From: Triglochin maritima
Lineage: Eukaryota > Streptophyta > Magnoliopsida > Alismatales > Juncaginaceae
DNA: 64,000 nucleotides
Direction: 5' to 3'
NCBI GenBank assembly: GCA_963682175.1
Contig: OY821788.1
Location: 17,750,001-17,814,000, forward strand
In this document: positions 1 to 11,200 of the stretch, one piece after another
How positions within the stretch are numbered: the first letter of the stretch is position 1
Layout of the letters: each line of letters opens with the position of its first letter
Notes under the pieces: generated by a model
What the model was told of the DNA's origin: nothing
The model's input: the letters and a program-made list of their open reading frames with translations, nothing else
Databases searched by the model: none
Position numbers and translations under genes: made by a program

Positions 1-671
1 CTCCTTGTCGCTCTCCTTCTCTCTCTCTCTCCTTCTCTATTGTTCTCTCTGCTTCTCTATCTCTCCTTGCCCTTCTAACTCTCTCCCCCTCCGTCCACCT
101 CTCCTCTCTCTCCTTCTCCTTCTAGCTCTCTCTCTCCGTCCCTCTCTCCTTGTTTCCCCATTTCCTTCTCTCTCGTCCCACACTCTCCATCTCCTTGTTT
201 TTCACTCTCTTGTTGTTCCGCGCTCTCTCCTTCCCACCCCACTCTCTGATTCTCTCTTCCCTTCTATCTTCTCTCTCCTTATCCCTCACTCTTCGTCTTC
301 CATCTCCTTCCCTCTCTCTCCTTCTCCTCTACTTCAATACCTCTCCTTCTCTTTCCCCTTCTCCTTCTCTCTCCCTCGCTTGCCTTCTCGTCTTGCTTCT
401 CTCCCTCTCTCTCCTTCTCCTTCCCATCTCCACTCTTCTCCCTCTCTCCGTCTCCTTCTTTCTCCTTCTTCCTCCTTCCCTCCCCCATCTCCCTCTAATT
501 CTCTCTCCTTGTCCATCTCTCTCTTCCCCTCCTCTCTCACTCTATCGTGCTCTCTCGCTCTCCTCCTCCTCCTTCTCTCTCTTTCCTTCTCTCTCTCCTC
601 CTCCTTTATCTCTCCTCTCCTCGTCTCCTTCTCGCTCTCCTCCCCTCTCACTCCCATTGTCCTTCTCCCTC
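1..671 (+). repeat. Polypyrimidine satellite, partial monomer
   Basis: Almost pure C+T on this strand, with rare A and G that fall at fixed places in every copy (for example CACTCCCATTGTCCTTCTC near the end). It is the left part of a roughly 1.16-kb monomer seen repeatedly in the window and is cut at 671/672 by LINE-A. Long open frames in it have no stops because TAA, TAG and TGA all need purines; they are not genes. Confidence 0.9.
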
Positions 672-692
672 TTTTTTTTGCAAAGCAAAAAG

Positions 693-706
693 GGAGGCGA
701 GCCTCC
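693..706 (-). other. 3'-terminal stem-loop of LINE-A
   Basis: In RNA sense it reads GGAGGC-TC-GCCTCC, a 6-bp stem, followed by a short T/C-rich stretch, TTTGC and the A tail. The equivalent position in the other LINEs of the window also carries a hairpin. In stringent-type LINEs the reverse transcriptase recognises a 3' stem-loop; that role here is inferred. Confidence 0.5.
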
Positions 707-856
707 ATGTGTATATATAGCACAAAGGTGCTGAAAATTACAAATTCGGATTATGCTACTCTACATAATCGGATACAAAAACATGCTAGGCCAGCATTAC
801 AAACATGTCTATCCTACCAAACTTAAAGTAGGCTCCCCACACACGGGTAAGTCACA

Positions 857-3800
857 TTACAACCATCTCACTCTAATCTCCTCACACACATCATGATCAT
901 TTTGCTTGCTTGTAGTGGCCTTCAATCTCACCATCTCCTTGATGTTGTGGACCACGAGGGAGGCCGGTCGTTGCTGCCCCTCCATCACCCGCATGTTCCT
1001 CTCTTGCCAGAGTAAGTAAATTGTGCTACCATATGCGAGTCGTGCCATGTGCTTGTCCATCGTGGTCCTTGATGCCGAAATAATCCTTTCAAGCTCGTCA
1101 TGGATTACATCACTTCCCACTCCACGAATCCGTAATACATCAAGAATCCCATGCCACACTTCTTTTGAAAAGCTACACTCCCAAAATAGGTGCTCCACAC
1201 TCTCCCCCGCACACTTGCAAAGTGCACACCGAGAGATCACATGTTTGTGTCGTGCCCAAAGTAAGTCCATGGTAGGTAGCCGATTTCTCATAGCTCTCCA
1301 CACACATAAGGAGACTCGAGGGATAGCAAGGGAGTGCCACACCCCATGGGACCAGCCCACTCTCGGCCCCTCTCTTCGGATTGATTTCCATGCGGCCTTT
1401 AGGGAGAAGGCCTTCCTCCTACTCTCCTCCCAACAAAGTACATCCCCTCCCCCCGTAGGCTTAATTCCTCGCACCCTTTGCCAAAGGTCCTCCATGAAGC
1501 GTGACTTAGGAAATGGTAGCCGCCATCCCTCCTCTCCCAAGAAGTAGGACACCCTTGTGTCCATGGGTACCCCCATATCGTATTGGAACCTAGAGCCTTG
1601 CTCGTCGCAAATGAAAGGCCTCCCACACCATGGGTCCTCAAAGAAGCGCACATTTGTGCCATCCCCAATCTCAAAGAAGAATGTTTCCCTTGCTTTGGCT
1701 TGGAGTCGTAGTACGCCTCTCCAAGCCCATGAACAACTAGCCGGTGGCCTAGCATGCCACACACTCTTGTTGCGCAAATACTTGCTCCGGATGGCCTTAA
1801 CCCAAAGTGATGATTGGTTTGCCGCAACCAACCAAAATAATCGCTGCAACCCGGCATCATTCCACTCGGTGAGACGTCGAAGGCCAAGCCCACCCTCTTG
1901 CTTTGTAGTACATATGTCCTTCCAAGATACTAGCACCATCTTTTTTTTTCCCCCCGAAATGAAGTGCGACATGATATGCTCAATCTCATACAATATGCTT
2001 CGTGGAATGTAGAAGGCTGAAGTCCAAAATACACTAAAGGAGACAAGCACACTCCTAACCAACTCCACCCTACCCGCCATAGATAGAAGACCCCTCCTCC
2101 ACTCACTTAACTTCGCCCTCACCTTCTCCACAAGGCTTTGGCAATGTCGTTTACTCAAACGAGAGGATATCAATGGCAGCCCAAGGTACCTAACCGGTAG
2201 TGCCGCCGGTTTCATTTGAAGGAATTCAGCGATCCACTCTTTCTCCCTATGGTCCCTCCTAAGAATAGGTTGCTCTTCTCCGTATTTAGCCGGAGACCCG
2301 ACATAGCTTCAAACTTGTCCATGATGCGCTTAATGGTAATCGCGTTCTCCTTTGTAGCTTCGGCGAAAACCATCACGTCATCGGCAAATAAAAGGTGAGA
2401 AATCCATTCTCTTCCACACCTTAGTGGGGTGAGTCGTCCGGCAGCCACCTCCTCCTTGAAAATGGCACTAAGAACTTTCATGCTAAGAACAAAGAGGTAG
2501 GGTGCCATCGGGTCCCCTTGCCTTAACCCATTGGTTGCCACAAACGAGGCTGAATTTTGTCCATTCACATTCACCACAAAAGAAGCTCTCAAACAAGCCG
2601 CCACCCATCTTCTCCATTTCGAGGGGAAGTTAAAGCGTGCAAGAACCGCATCCAAGAGCTCCCAAGATAGCGAGTCATACGCCTTCCTAAGGTCAAGTTG
2701 TAGGCACATGCGTCCCCTCCCCACGTCAAGATGCATATTATGGCACAACTCATGTGCCAAGAGAATATTATCCCCGATATTGCGCCCCTTAAGGAACGCA
2801 CTTTGCTCCTCTCCCACCAACCGTGGCAATACACTCTTCAAGTGATTGGCCATAATCTTCGACATATACCGGTAGAGCATGTTGCATAATGAGATGGGCC
2901 TATAGTCATCTACACACTTTGGAGTTGTCTTCTTTGGAATGAGTGTAATAGACGTGTAGTTGATGCGCTTGAGGATCTTCATGTCCCTCATTGCTGAAGC
3001 AACACCATTGAACACCTCCTTTTTTATCACCGACCAAGAGGCTTTAAAGAAACGTGCATTAAACCCATCCGGCCCCGGTGCCTTATCATCATTACTTCTC
3101 ATCACCACCCCTTCCAACTCCTCCTCGGACACGGCATGGGTGAGAAATTCACCCTCGGACCTAGTAAGACAAGGAAAACAAACGTTAGTGTAAAATGGTG
3201 TCGTTGGGGCTCGGTTGGAGAAGAGCAAGGCAAAACGATTCCGAAACGCCTCCCGAATTGCCCCCTCCTCCTCGATCACCTCGCCTCCCTCCTCCACGCA
3301 TCTTATTGTATTTATCGCCCTCTTCACACGCAAGGTTGCATGGAAGAAGCGAGAGTTTGAGTCACCCTCATTCAGCCATCGGATTCTTGACTTTTGTCGC
3401 ACAAGTAACTCCTCAAAGGACAAAGCTTTTGTGAAGTCATCTATGCATGCCCGCTCCTTGACACCCAACGTGGCTGAGTTTGGATCCACCATGAGGTCTC
3501 TCCGCACCTCCTCAAGTGCCTCCCTCGCCTTGCTTGCCCATTCCTTTGTCTTCCCGAATTTCTCATGAGCCCAACTCTTAAGCGCCACTCGCACCTCATC
3601 AAGCTTTCCCACCACTTTGAACATTGGTGTGCCCTCCACATACACTCCCCACGCTTTCCGAACCACATCAAGGAAGTCCTCTCTTGTCCATGCATTCACA
3701 AACCTAAATGCCTTCTTCTTTTTCACGCCCTCCCGATCACATCTAACCACCAAGGGTCGGTGATCACTTAGTTCATTCTCCCCAACCATGCAAAAGCATT

Positions 3801-4440
3801 CCGGAAAGCATTCCACCCATTCTTTGGAGCATAATGCCCGATCAATTCGTGTCTCGATTCGTGCCACTCCGCTCGACGAATTGGACCAAGTGAACTCCTC
3901 CCCAACCGTGCGCACCTCCAAAAGCTCGGATTCCTCAATGAATTCATTGAAGTCCTTCATAGCCCTCAAGTTGAAGCCTCCTCCTCCACTCTTTTCATGA
4001 TCCCAACGAATACAGTTAAAGTCACCTACCACCAACCAAGGAATGTCTATAGGTGGTCGGCTAGCTTTAACCTCCTCCCAAAGTCTTCTCCTCTCCAAGT
4101 AGTTGTTAGCACCATAGATGAAGAAAAGGTCCACTTTGAGGCCATTTGCGCAAACTTCACCCCTCATTTGAATGTATTGATTCGATGCGCTTCGTCGTTC
4201 CATCTTTATCACCTCCTCCTTCCACATGATTATTATTCGACCACATGGACACACATCATTATTCGTACACCAACTCCCATTTCCCCAAACCGCGCGTGCA
4301 AAATTTGGAAGTTTACCGCTCTTCACTTTGTGCTCAACAAAGCAAACCACATCCGGGTTCTCTCGTCTTATCTTGCTACGAAACATATGCGTGCGCCCCG
4401 AGAGATTGGCACCCCGCACGTTCCAACAAAGTAGCTTCAT
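857..4440 (-). pseudogene. LINE-A ORF2: endonuclease-reverse transcriptase, one frameshift
   Basis: The first part (4440-2212, 742 aa) starts with an AP-type endonuclease: N7 in the WNVRGAN motif, E36, D140/N142 in GDFNC, D200 and the SDH triad at 225-227. It continues into the reverse transcriptase with KLIPKK-like, LDLRKAYDS, GLRQGDP and FADD (about 685-688) motifs. The second part (2215-857, 452 aa) continues with the RT thumb (RYLGLPL, AGRVELVRSV, EGGLGLRRL) and ends in a zf-RVT domain with CALC...EHLFWEC. The two frames join near 2240-2252, where a one-base loss separates them, so the copy is inactive. The ATG overlaps the ORF1 stop as ATGA (4440-4437). The product would nick the target DNA and prime cDNA synthesis there. 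Confidence 0.9.
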
Positions 4441-6518
4441 GAGTGTGGTGGAGGGGACCGAGGTCCCTTCATACCCTTGCTTGCTTTCTTTCGTTTCACC
4501 AATTCACCTTCCCGCACATGCCTAAATGTATCCGGAGGAGAGGCATTCTCTAGATCAACCGAAGATGGGGGGGAGTGCAATATGCTTGCCAAACCGACTT
4601 CCTTCCCACTAGAAGCCCCGTCCTCCATCCTACTTCCTTCCTTTTCGTGCACACTTTCCTCCCCACATGAGGCCAACACATCATATTTATTTGGAGAGCA
4701 CAAGGTCGTAGAGGTCTTGCATGGTGGTGCATGCGACACCTTCATCCTCCCATGCTTTGCATTACCCTTCCCCACATCAAAATCACGTGCTTCCATAGAC
4801 CCACACTCCCCATGCACACTCTTCCCACGTAAACTCCCACAAACACCCCCTTCCTTTGGTGCACCCTCAATTTCGTTTTCTCCATCCCCTAACACATGGA
4901 ATAGATGCAATTCCCCACTCACCTCAGCCCCTCCACTCACCTTTTGTCCCATTAGGTGATCCAAACTCCCACTCCCTTTTGCCCCTCCACTCATCTCTTG
5001 TTCCATTGGTTGAAAACCTTCCCCATTTGTTTGTGACGAAAAGAGATCTTCTTCCCTTCCCATTGTGCATGCTAATGGTACCTCCTTGTCCTTGCCATTA
5101 AAATCCACTTCCCCTAGTGTACTCTCAGCCCCACAAGAGACAAGAAGTGTTGGAGACCGTTGCAAGCTTTCCCCAACCTTGGTAGTGGGTGGAAAGTTGC
5201 CTTGTCCCCTCCTATATATAGCCTTCACGTGATTTTCCCCATTTGGACCTCTCTTCCCACCTACCAACGACCAACCCTCTTTGTTTTCCTCATGTGGACC
5301 CCCCAAATCAACGAAATCTCCCCCATTCTCCTTTGTTTGTGGGCCATCTTCTTCAACCTCTAGCTCCCTCCTTTCTCCTCTAGCTCCCTCTTCAAACTCG
5401 AGCTCCTTTGGTAGGGTTCCATGCATGCTTTCGCTTCCCTCACCACCTCTACTTCCCTCCTTTGTGTTGCTTCCCTTCACTACCCATGTTTTCTTTCCCA
5501 TGTTGCGTGATCCCCCACCCTTGCACACACCTTCATTATGTCCAAAGGTGGAACAAAGTGAGCAATATGGTGGTTTCCATTCGTACTCAACGCGCACCAC
5601 CTCTCCTTCTTCCTTCTCATTTGCAACAAGAACATGTGGTGGATAATCAAACGTACCTTGGACTTCAATACAAACCCGAGCATATGCAAGCCTTCTACCC
5701 ATCGCCGTGTTTTCATCCATGAAGAGTGGATTGCCTAGGACACTAGCAAGGGTTCCAATAAGCTTCCTCGACCAAAACTTGAGATCGAGCTCGGGGAAGC
5801 GAATCCAAATCGGGACAGCCCCTATTTTGTCTTGGTCCTTCTTCTCGGCCGACCATGGTTTTAGTATGAGAGGCGCCCCCTTAACGAACCATGGCCCATT
5901 CTCTAGAGCAAAATGCCGGTCGGAATCCAACGTGAACCGGAAGATCATCATGTTGCCCCCTCGCCTAACAATCTCCAAGGACCCGGACACCCTCCATAGC
6001 TTAGTGAGATGCTTCTCAAGGGTGGGAAGGTGGGGGTTGAACCCCACAAAAGACCCCATCAGCACCTCTTTCCACGCGCCAAGTGCTTCCTCCATATCCT
6101 CACATGTAATGGCTGCCACCTTTGCTCCTCCACGCTCCATTGGTGGAACAAACTCCAACGACGTTCGTGGCTTTGGTTGTTGAGTGAAAAGCTCGGACCA
6201 CTTTCGTGGAGGTGATGGAGGAGCCACCTCCTTTCCTTTTGCAAGTTGTTTTTGTTGTTGTTGCTGCCCTACCCGCAACCTTGGACTCCCATTTTCTCCT
6301 TTTTGTTGGCATGGATCTTTGTATGAATCGGTAGAAATCACTCCTACAATCAAAGGTGAAGGAGGAATCACCTCCTTTTCTTGTTGTGCATGTTGTTCAT
6401 GTTGTTGTTGTTGTTGTAGCCCAACCCGCGAACTTTGACACCCATCTTTCCCATCTTGTTGACGTGAATCTTTGTGGGAATCGGTAGAAACCACTCCCAC
6501 AATCAAAGCACGCTCCAT
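4437..6518 (-). CDS. LINE-A ORF1: RNA-binding Gag-like protein (DUF4283 + CCHC knuckle)
   Basis: An uninterrupted 693-aa frame with an ATG start. In order: a Gln-rich N-terminus built from two copies of a roughly 50-residue unit (residues 5-55 and 56-103); the WSELF...LEFVPP segment (107-126); a DUF4283 domain (about 145-225, with LEIVRRGGNMMIFRF); an IPIWIRFPELDLKFWS-like stretch; and a zinc knuckle C319-X2-C322-X4-H327-X4-C332. A long acidic, variable C-terminal half ends in a conserved SPPSSVDLENASPP block. ORF1 proteins of this family bind the element RNA and act as chaperones in the ribonucleoprotein. The frame is intact although ORF2 is broken. Expression cannot be judged from sequence. 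Confidence 0.88.
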   Translation of the reverse strand: MERALIVGVVSTDSHKDSRQQDGKDGCQSSRVGLQQQQQHEQHAQQEKEVIPPSPLIVGVISTDSYKDPCQQKGENGSPRLRVGQQQQQKQLAKGKEVAPPSPPRKWSELFTQQPKPRTSLEFVPPMERGGAKVAAITCEDMEEALGAWKEVLMGSFVGFNPHLPTLEKHLTKLWRVSGSLEIVRRGGNMMIFRFTLDSDRHFALENGPWFVKGAPLILKPWSAEKKDQDKIGAVPIWIRFPELDLKFWSRKLIGTLASVLGNPLFMDENTAMGRRLAYARVCIEVQGTFDYPPHVLVANEKEEGEVVRVEYEWKPPYCSLCSTFGHNEGVCKGGGSRNMGKKTWVVKGSNTKEGSRGGEGSESMHGTLPKELEFEEGARGERRELEVEEDGPQTKENGGDFVDLGGPHEENKEGWSLVGGKRGPNGENHVKAIYRRGQGNFPPTTKVGESLQRSPTLLVSCGAESTLGEVDFNGKDKEVPLACTMGREEDLFSSQTNGEGFQPMEQEMSGGAKGSGSLDHLMGQKVSGGAEVSGELHLFHVLGDGENEIEGAPKEGGVCGSLRGKSVHGECGSMEARDFDVGKGNAKHGRMKVSHAPPCKTSTTLCSPNKYDVLASCGEESVHEKEGSRMEDGASSGKEVGLASILHSPPSSVDLENASPPDTFRHVREGELVKRKKASKGMKGPRSPPPHS

Positions 6519-6610
6519 AACAGCAAGAAAAAGAAAGAAAACGCTCGATTTAGGTGGATTTAGGTGGAAAAATGATGAAAAACGGCCCTAGAAACCCTAG
6601 GGACGCACAT
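6519..6610 (-). other. LINE-A 5' UTR and satellite junction
   Basis: Short non-pyrimidine leader between the ORF1 ATG and the return of satellite at about 6611. It contains AAACCCTAG-type sequence common near plant transcription starts. LINEs usually carry an internal promoter here, but I can point to no specific promoter element. Confidence 0.5.
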
Positions 6611-8108
6611 CTCTCTTTCTCTCTCTCTCTCTTATCCACTTTCTCCTTCTCTCTCTACCACTCTTCTCTCACCTCTTCCCTCTCCTTCTCTCTCTCTCTC
6701 TCCTTATCTACTCTCCCCTTCTCCTTCTCTCCGTGTGCCCTTATTCTTCTCTCCTTGCCCTCTCTCTCGTTCTCCTTCTCCCTCCTCCTCTACCCTTCTT
6801 CTCCCTCCTCCTCTCCCTCCTCTCCCTCCTTCTCTTTCCCTCATCTCTCTCCTTCTGCTTCGCTTGTCCTTCTCTCTCCTCCTCCCTCTTCTTTTCCTCT
6901 CCGTCACCTTCACTCTCTCTCACTCCTCTCGTTCTCCTTCTCTCTCCCCCTTCTCCTTCCCTCTATTTCTCTCTCTACTTCTCCTTCTCCCTCCCTCTTT
7001 CCTTCTCTCCTTCCCTTCCAGTCTCCTATTCCTTCTCTCTCTCCTTCTCCTTGTCTTTCTCCGTCTAGCTCACTTACCGACTCCCTCACTCTTTGTCCCT
7101 CTCTCCTTCTCTTTCTCTCTCTCCTCTCTCCACTTCTTGCTCTAATTCACTCTCTCCCCTTCTCCATTTCACTCCCTCCTTGTCGCTCTCCTTCTCCCTC
7201 TCTCTCCTTCTCTATTGTTCTCTCTGCTTCTCCATCTCTCCTTGCCCTTCTCACTCTCTCCCCCACCGTCCACCTCTCCTCTCTCGCCTTCTCCTTCTAG
7301 CTCTCTCTCCGTCCCTCTCTCCTTGTTTCCCCATTTCCTTCTCTCTCGTCCCACACTCTCCTTCTCTCTCTTCCCTCCTTCTCCTTGTTTTTCACTCTCT
7401 TGTTGTCCCGCGCTCTCTCCTTCCCACTCCACTCTCTGATTCTCTCTTCTCTTCTATCTTCTCTCTCCTTATCCCTCACTCTTCGTCTTCCATCTCCTTC
7501 CCTCTCTCTCCTTCTCCTCTACTTCAATACCTCTCCTTCTCTTTCCCCTTCTCCTTCTCTCTCCCTCGCTTGCCTTCTCCTCTTGCTTCTCTCCCTCTCT
7601 CTCCTTCTCCTTCCCATCTCCAATCTTCTCCCTCTCTCCGTCTCCTTCTCTCTCCTTCTTCCTCCTTCCCTCCCCCATCTCCCTCTACTTCTCTCTCCTT
7701 GTCCATCTCTCTCCCCCCTCCTCTCTCACTCTATGTTACTCTCTCGCTCTCCTCCTCCTCCTCTCTCTTTCCTTCTCTCTCTCCTCCTCCTCTATCTCTC
7801 CTCTCCTCGTCTCCTTCTCGCTCTCCTCCCCTCTCACTCCCATTGTCCTTCTCTCTCTCTCTCTCCTTATCTACTCTCCCCTTCTCCTTCTCTCCGTGTG
7901 CACTTATTCTTCTCTCCTTGCCCTCTCTCTTGTTCTCCTTGTCCCTTATCCTCTACCCTTCTTCTTCCTCCTCCTCTCCCTCCTCTCCCCCTTCTCTTTC
8001 TCTCATCTCTCTCCTTCTGCTTTGCTTGTCCTTCTCTCTCCTCCTCCCTCTTCTTTTCCTCTCCGTCACCTTCACTCTCTCTCACTCCTCTCGTTCTCCT
8101 TCTCTCTC
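6611..8108 (+). repeat. Polypyrimidine satellite, about 1.3 monomers
   Basis: The satellite resumes after LINE-A and carries one copy of the landmark GCTCACTTACCGACTCCCTC (from 7068). It includes a TACCACTCTTCTCTCACC insertion near 6657 that otherwise occurs in this form only near 19430. It ends where LINE-B's T-run begins. No gene is present. Confidence 0.9.
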
Positions 8109-8129
8109 TTTTTTTTGCAAAGCAAAAGG

Positions 8130-8142
8130 GAGGCTTAGCCTC
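8130..8142 (-). other. 3'-terminal stem-loop of LINE-B
   Basis: In RNA sense GAGGC-TAA-GCCTC, placed just before the CCCTTTTGCTTTGC-A8 end. It sits at the same place as the hairpins of LINE-A and LINE-D. Confidence 0.5.
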
Positions 8143-8281
8143 TAATTTTATAAATGAAATGGTGTTTACAACCTACAAAACTTGAGAAATTTGTTCGCGG
8201 GTTTATGCCATGTGCAAAAACCAGCCACTACTACTACGTATTACATACATGGATTACATCATATGATAAGAAATTTCAGAC

Positions 8282-11200
8282 CTAGCTCCATGTTACTACA
8301 AATCTCGTGTGATCCTCCTCATTCTTGGCGATATCCTTCACTTTATCTCCCATACACCGGATAGTGTCCTTGATGATTTCACATATATCCGCCGGTTTCT
8401 TTGCTTCCCCTTCAAAGATTCTACGATTTCGTTCTTGCCAACATTCATGCACCATGGCGTTGAAAGCCCATTTCCTCTCTAGTCTCTCGATGCACCCTCC
8501 TCGTGCATGAATGATGCGATTTGCTTCTCCCACAAGCGTGCTAGCAATGGCGGGGCTGACGTGTAGGCATGTGAGGAGGCCCTCCCAAACCTCTCTAGTG
8601 AAGGAGCAAACCCAAAACAAGTGTTCCACATCCTCCTCCATGGTGGCACAGAGGGCGCAAACCGGGTCATGCTTAGCTCCCCTTTGGTTCATGAGTTTCT
8701 TAGTGAGGAGTCGACCCCTCAATGCTCTCCAAGCCGTGAGGGCGTGTTTAGGAATCCCATGCTTGTGCCACACCATATCCCCCCAACTTATCTTGATTCC
8801 CGGCGGCTTTACCCATGTCCAAACCTCCTTCATGTCGAGTGTACCATCCTTGCCATTCAATCTTGCCGGTTTGTCCACCCCTCCTCGAATAGGAATGTTT
8901 CTAATCTTTACCCATAGTGTCTCCATGGTGCTAGAACGAGGATATGGAAGTCGCCACTCTCCCTCCTCAATGAAGAACGAAGCCTTGGTGTCCCATGGCA
9001 CTCCTAACTCGTAGTGTAGCCGCTCTCCCCAAGGTTCAACTTGGAATGGGTCCCCGCACCACGGATATTGAAAGAAGCGGATGTCCTCCCCATTTCCCAC
9101 CTTGTAATGAATGTTCCTTCTTGCCACCTCTCGGACTCGGAGAATCCCACGCCAAGCCCATGAGGAGGAAGCCGGTGGTCTTGCTTGCCAAATGGACCGG
9201 TTCTTTAAGTATTTGTGCCGCATGCATTTCACCCATAGCGAGTTTCCACCTTCCACCACAAGCCAAAAAAGTCGAAGGAGTCCTACATCATTCCATTCCG
9301 TGAGCTTCTTAAGGCCAAGCCCGCCTTCACTTTTGGGGGTGCAAACATCCTTCCAAGCTACCGCCACCCATTTCTTCGGCCCTCCCCAAATAAAGTGGCT
9401 CATGAGACCGTCCAACTCGTGGAGTACCTTCCGGGGGACCATGAATGCTGAAGTCCAATATATGCTAAGTGAGACAAGCACACTCCTCACAAGCTCTACT
9501 CGCCCGGCTATGGAGAGGAAGTTTTGTTGCCATGTGCTCAACCGGGCCTTCACTTTATTAATAAGCACTCCACAATGACTTCTCCCCATCCGACCAGAAA
9601 ATAGAGGGAGTCCAAGGTAGACAACCGGGAATTCCTTGCGTTCCATTTCAAGGTGCTCAACAATCCACTCTCCATATGTCACTTCCCCACCCATGAAGAT
9701 TTGACTTTTGGAAGCACTAAAACTCAGCCCCGAGCACGCCGTGAAGTCATCGAGGACCTTCTTGATGCCTTTTGCATTCTCCTTCGTTGCCCTCGCAAAT
9801 AATAGTACATCATCGGCAAACAACAAATGAGATACACTAATGTCCCCACAAACAAGGGGCTCGATTCTTCCTTCCACCACCGCTAACTTCACCATCTCAC
9901 TCAAGACCTCCATGCACAAGACAAACAAGTATGGTGCTAAGGGATCGCCTTGCCTCAAGCCATTGCCCGCACGAAAGGGTTTCGAATTTGCTCCATTCAC
10001 CGTAACAACAAAGGAGGCTTCCACACATGCCATTATAATCTTTCTCCACTTATCCGGGAACCGAAATCTCAGCATCACTTGATCTAAGAACTCCCACGAG
10101 ATGGAATCATAAGCTTTCCGAATGTCCAATTTGATGCACATACGTCCCCTCCCTCTAGCAAGGTGAAGGTTGTGGCAAAGCTCGTGCGCAAGGAGGATGT
10201 TATCGCTGATTCTTCTTCCTTGAACAAATGCGCTTTGGGTTTCCCCAACAAGTTTTGGTAACAAGCTTTTCAACCGGTTGGCGAGCACCTTTGCAATAAA
10301 CCTATACATCATGTTGCACAAAGCAATAGGTCGAAAGTCTTCTACCTTCATGGGTGTCGTCTTCTTTGGAATTATGGTGATGGACGTATAGTTCATTTGT
10401 GCCAAGATCTTTCCATTACTCATACATGAGTCCACGGCTTTGAACACATCCTTCTTAATTATCCCCCAAGCTGCCTTGAAGAATTTGGCATTAAACCCAT
10501 CCGGACCCGGTGCCTTATCCACATTTGCATTCAATACCACCTCCTCCAACTCCTTCATGTCCAATTTCCGAACTAAGCTCTCTCCCTCCCTTGGGTCGAG
10601 TTGGGGCAAGATAATTGATGTCATAAGTGGTTGTACCTGAAAACCATTAGCAAACAAATTAGCAAAAAACCGCCGGAAGGCCTCCCGGATGTCACATTCC
10701 TTCTCAAGAATAAGCTCTCCCTCACACAATCTCCTCACTTTATTAGTGGCTCTCCTCACTCTTAGGTGTGCATGAAAGAACCTAGTATTCCGGTCACCCT
10801 CCTTTAACCACTTGACTCGCGATTTTTGCCGAATGATAGATTCCTCTCGCTCAAGAACTCTATTTAACTCCTCCTTTGCCTTCACCTCAGCTTGTGCAAG
10901 AGATATATCCCGTGGAGAGGCCAGCCTAAGCCTCCGCACCTCCGCAAGGGTACTAGTGGCCGTGCCCACCATGTTGGCGACGTTTCCAAACTTCACGCCA
11001 CTCCAACTTTTGAGTGCTTCTTTCACCTCTTTCAGCTTTGCAACAACTCTAAACATTGGTGTACCATTTACTAGTGTTGCCCACGCCCCTTTAACCACCT
11101 CGCAAAACTCCTCGTGTTCCCCCCAATGATTCTCAAACCTGAAATTCTTCTTCTTTCGAGAACCTTGCCCCTCCGTTTTCATTGTGAGCATAGTGTGATC

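Larger units (their letters stand above)
672..6610 (-). mobile_element. LINE-A, L1-type non-LTR retrotransposon with both ORFs
   Basis: On the minus strand this element has a short 5' UTR (about 6519-6610), ORF1 (6518-4437), ORF2 (4440-857, frameshifted), a 185-bp 3' UTR and an A8 tail (T-run 672-679). The length of about 5.9 kb and the order ORF1 (DUF4283 plus zinc knuckle), endonuclease, reverse transcriptase, zf-RVT are those of plant L1-type LINEs. Both flanks are satellite. No clean target-site duplication can be called in such low-complexity DNA. It is the most diverged of the LINEs here; B, C and D resemble one another more closely. Confidence 0.9.

Noticed and set aside
1023..2012. 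Plus-strand frames inside LINE-A ORF2, and the like in other LINEs
   Set aside because: They are shadows of the minus-strand ORF2, which has clear endonuclease/RT motifs; the plus frames show none.
672..6610. Target-site duplication for LINE-A
   Set aside because: The flanks are low-complexity C/T and no specific match between the left (CCATTGTCCTTCTCCCTC) and right (CTCTCTTTCTCTC) sides stands out.
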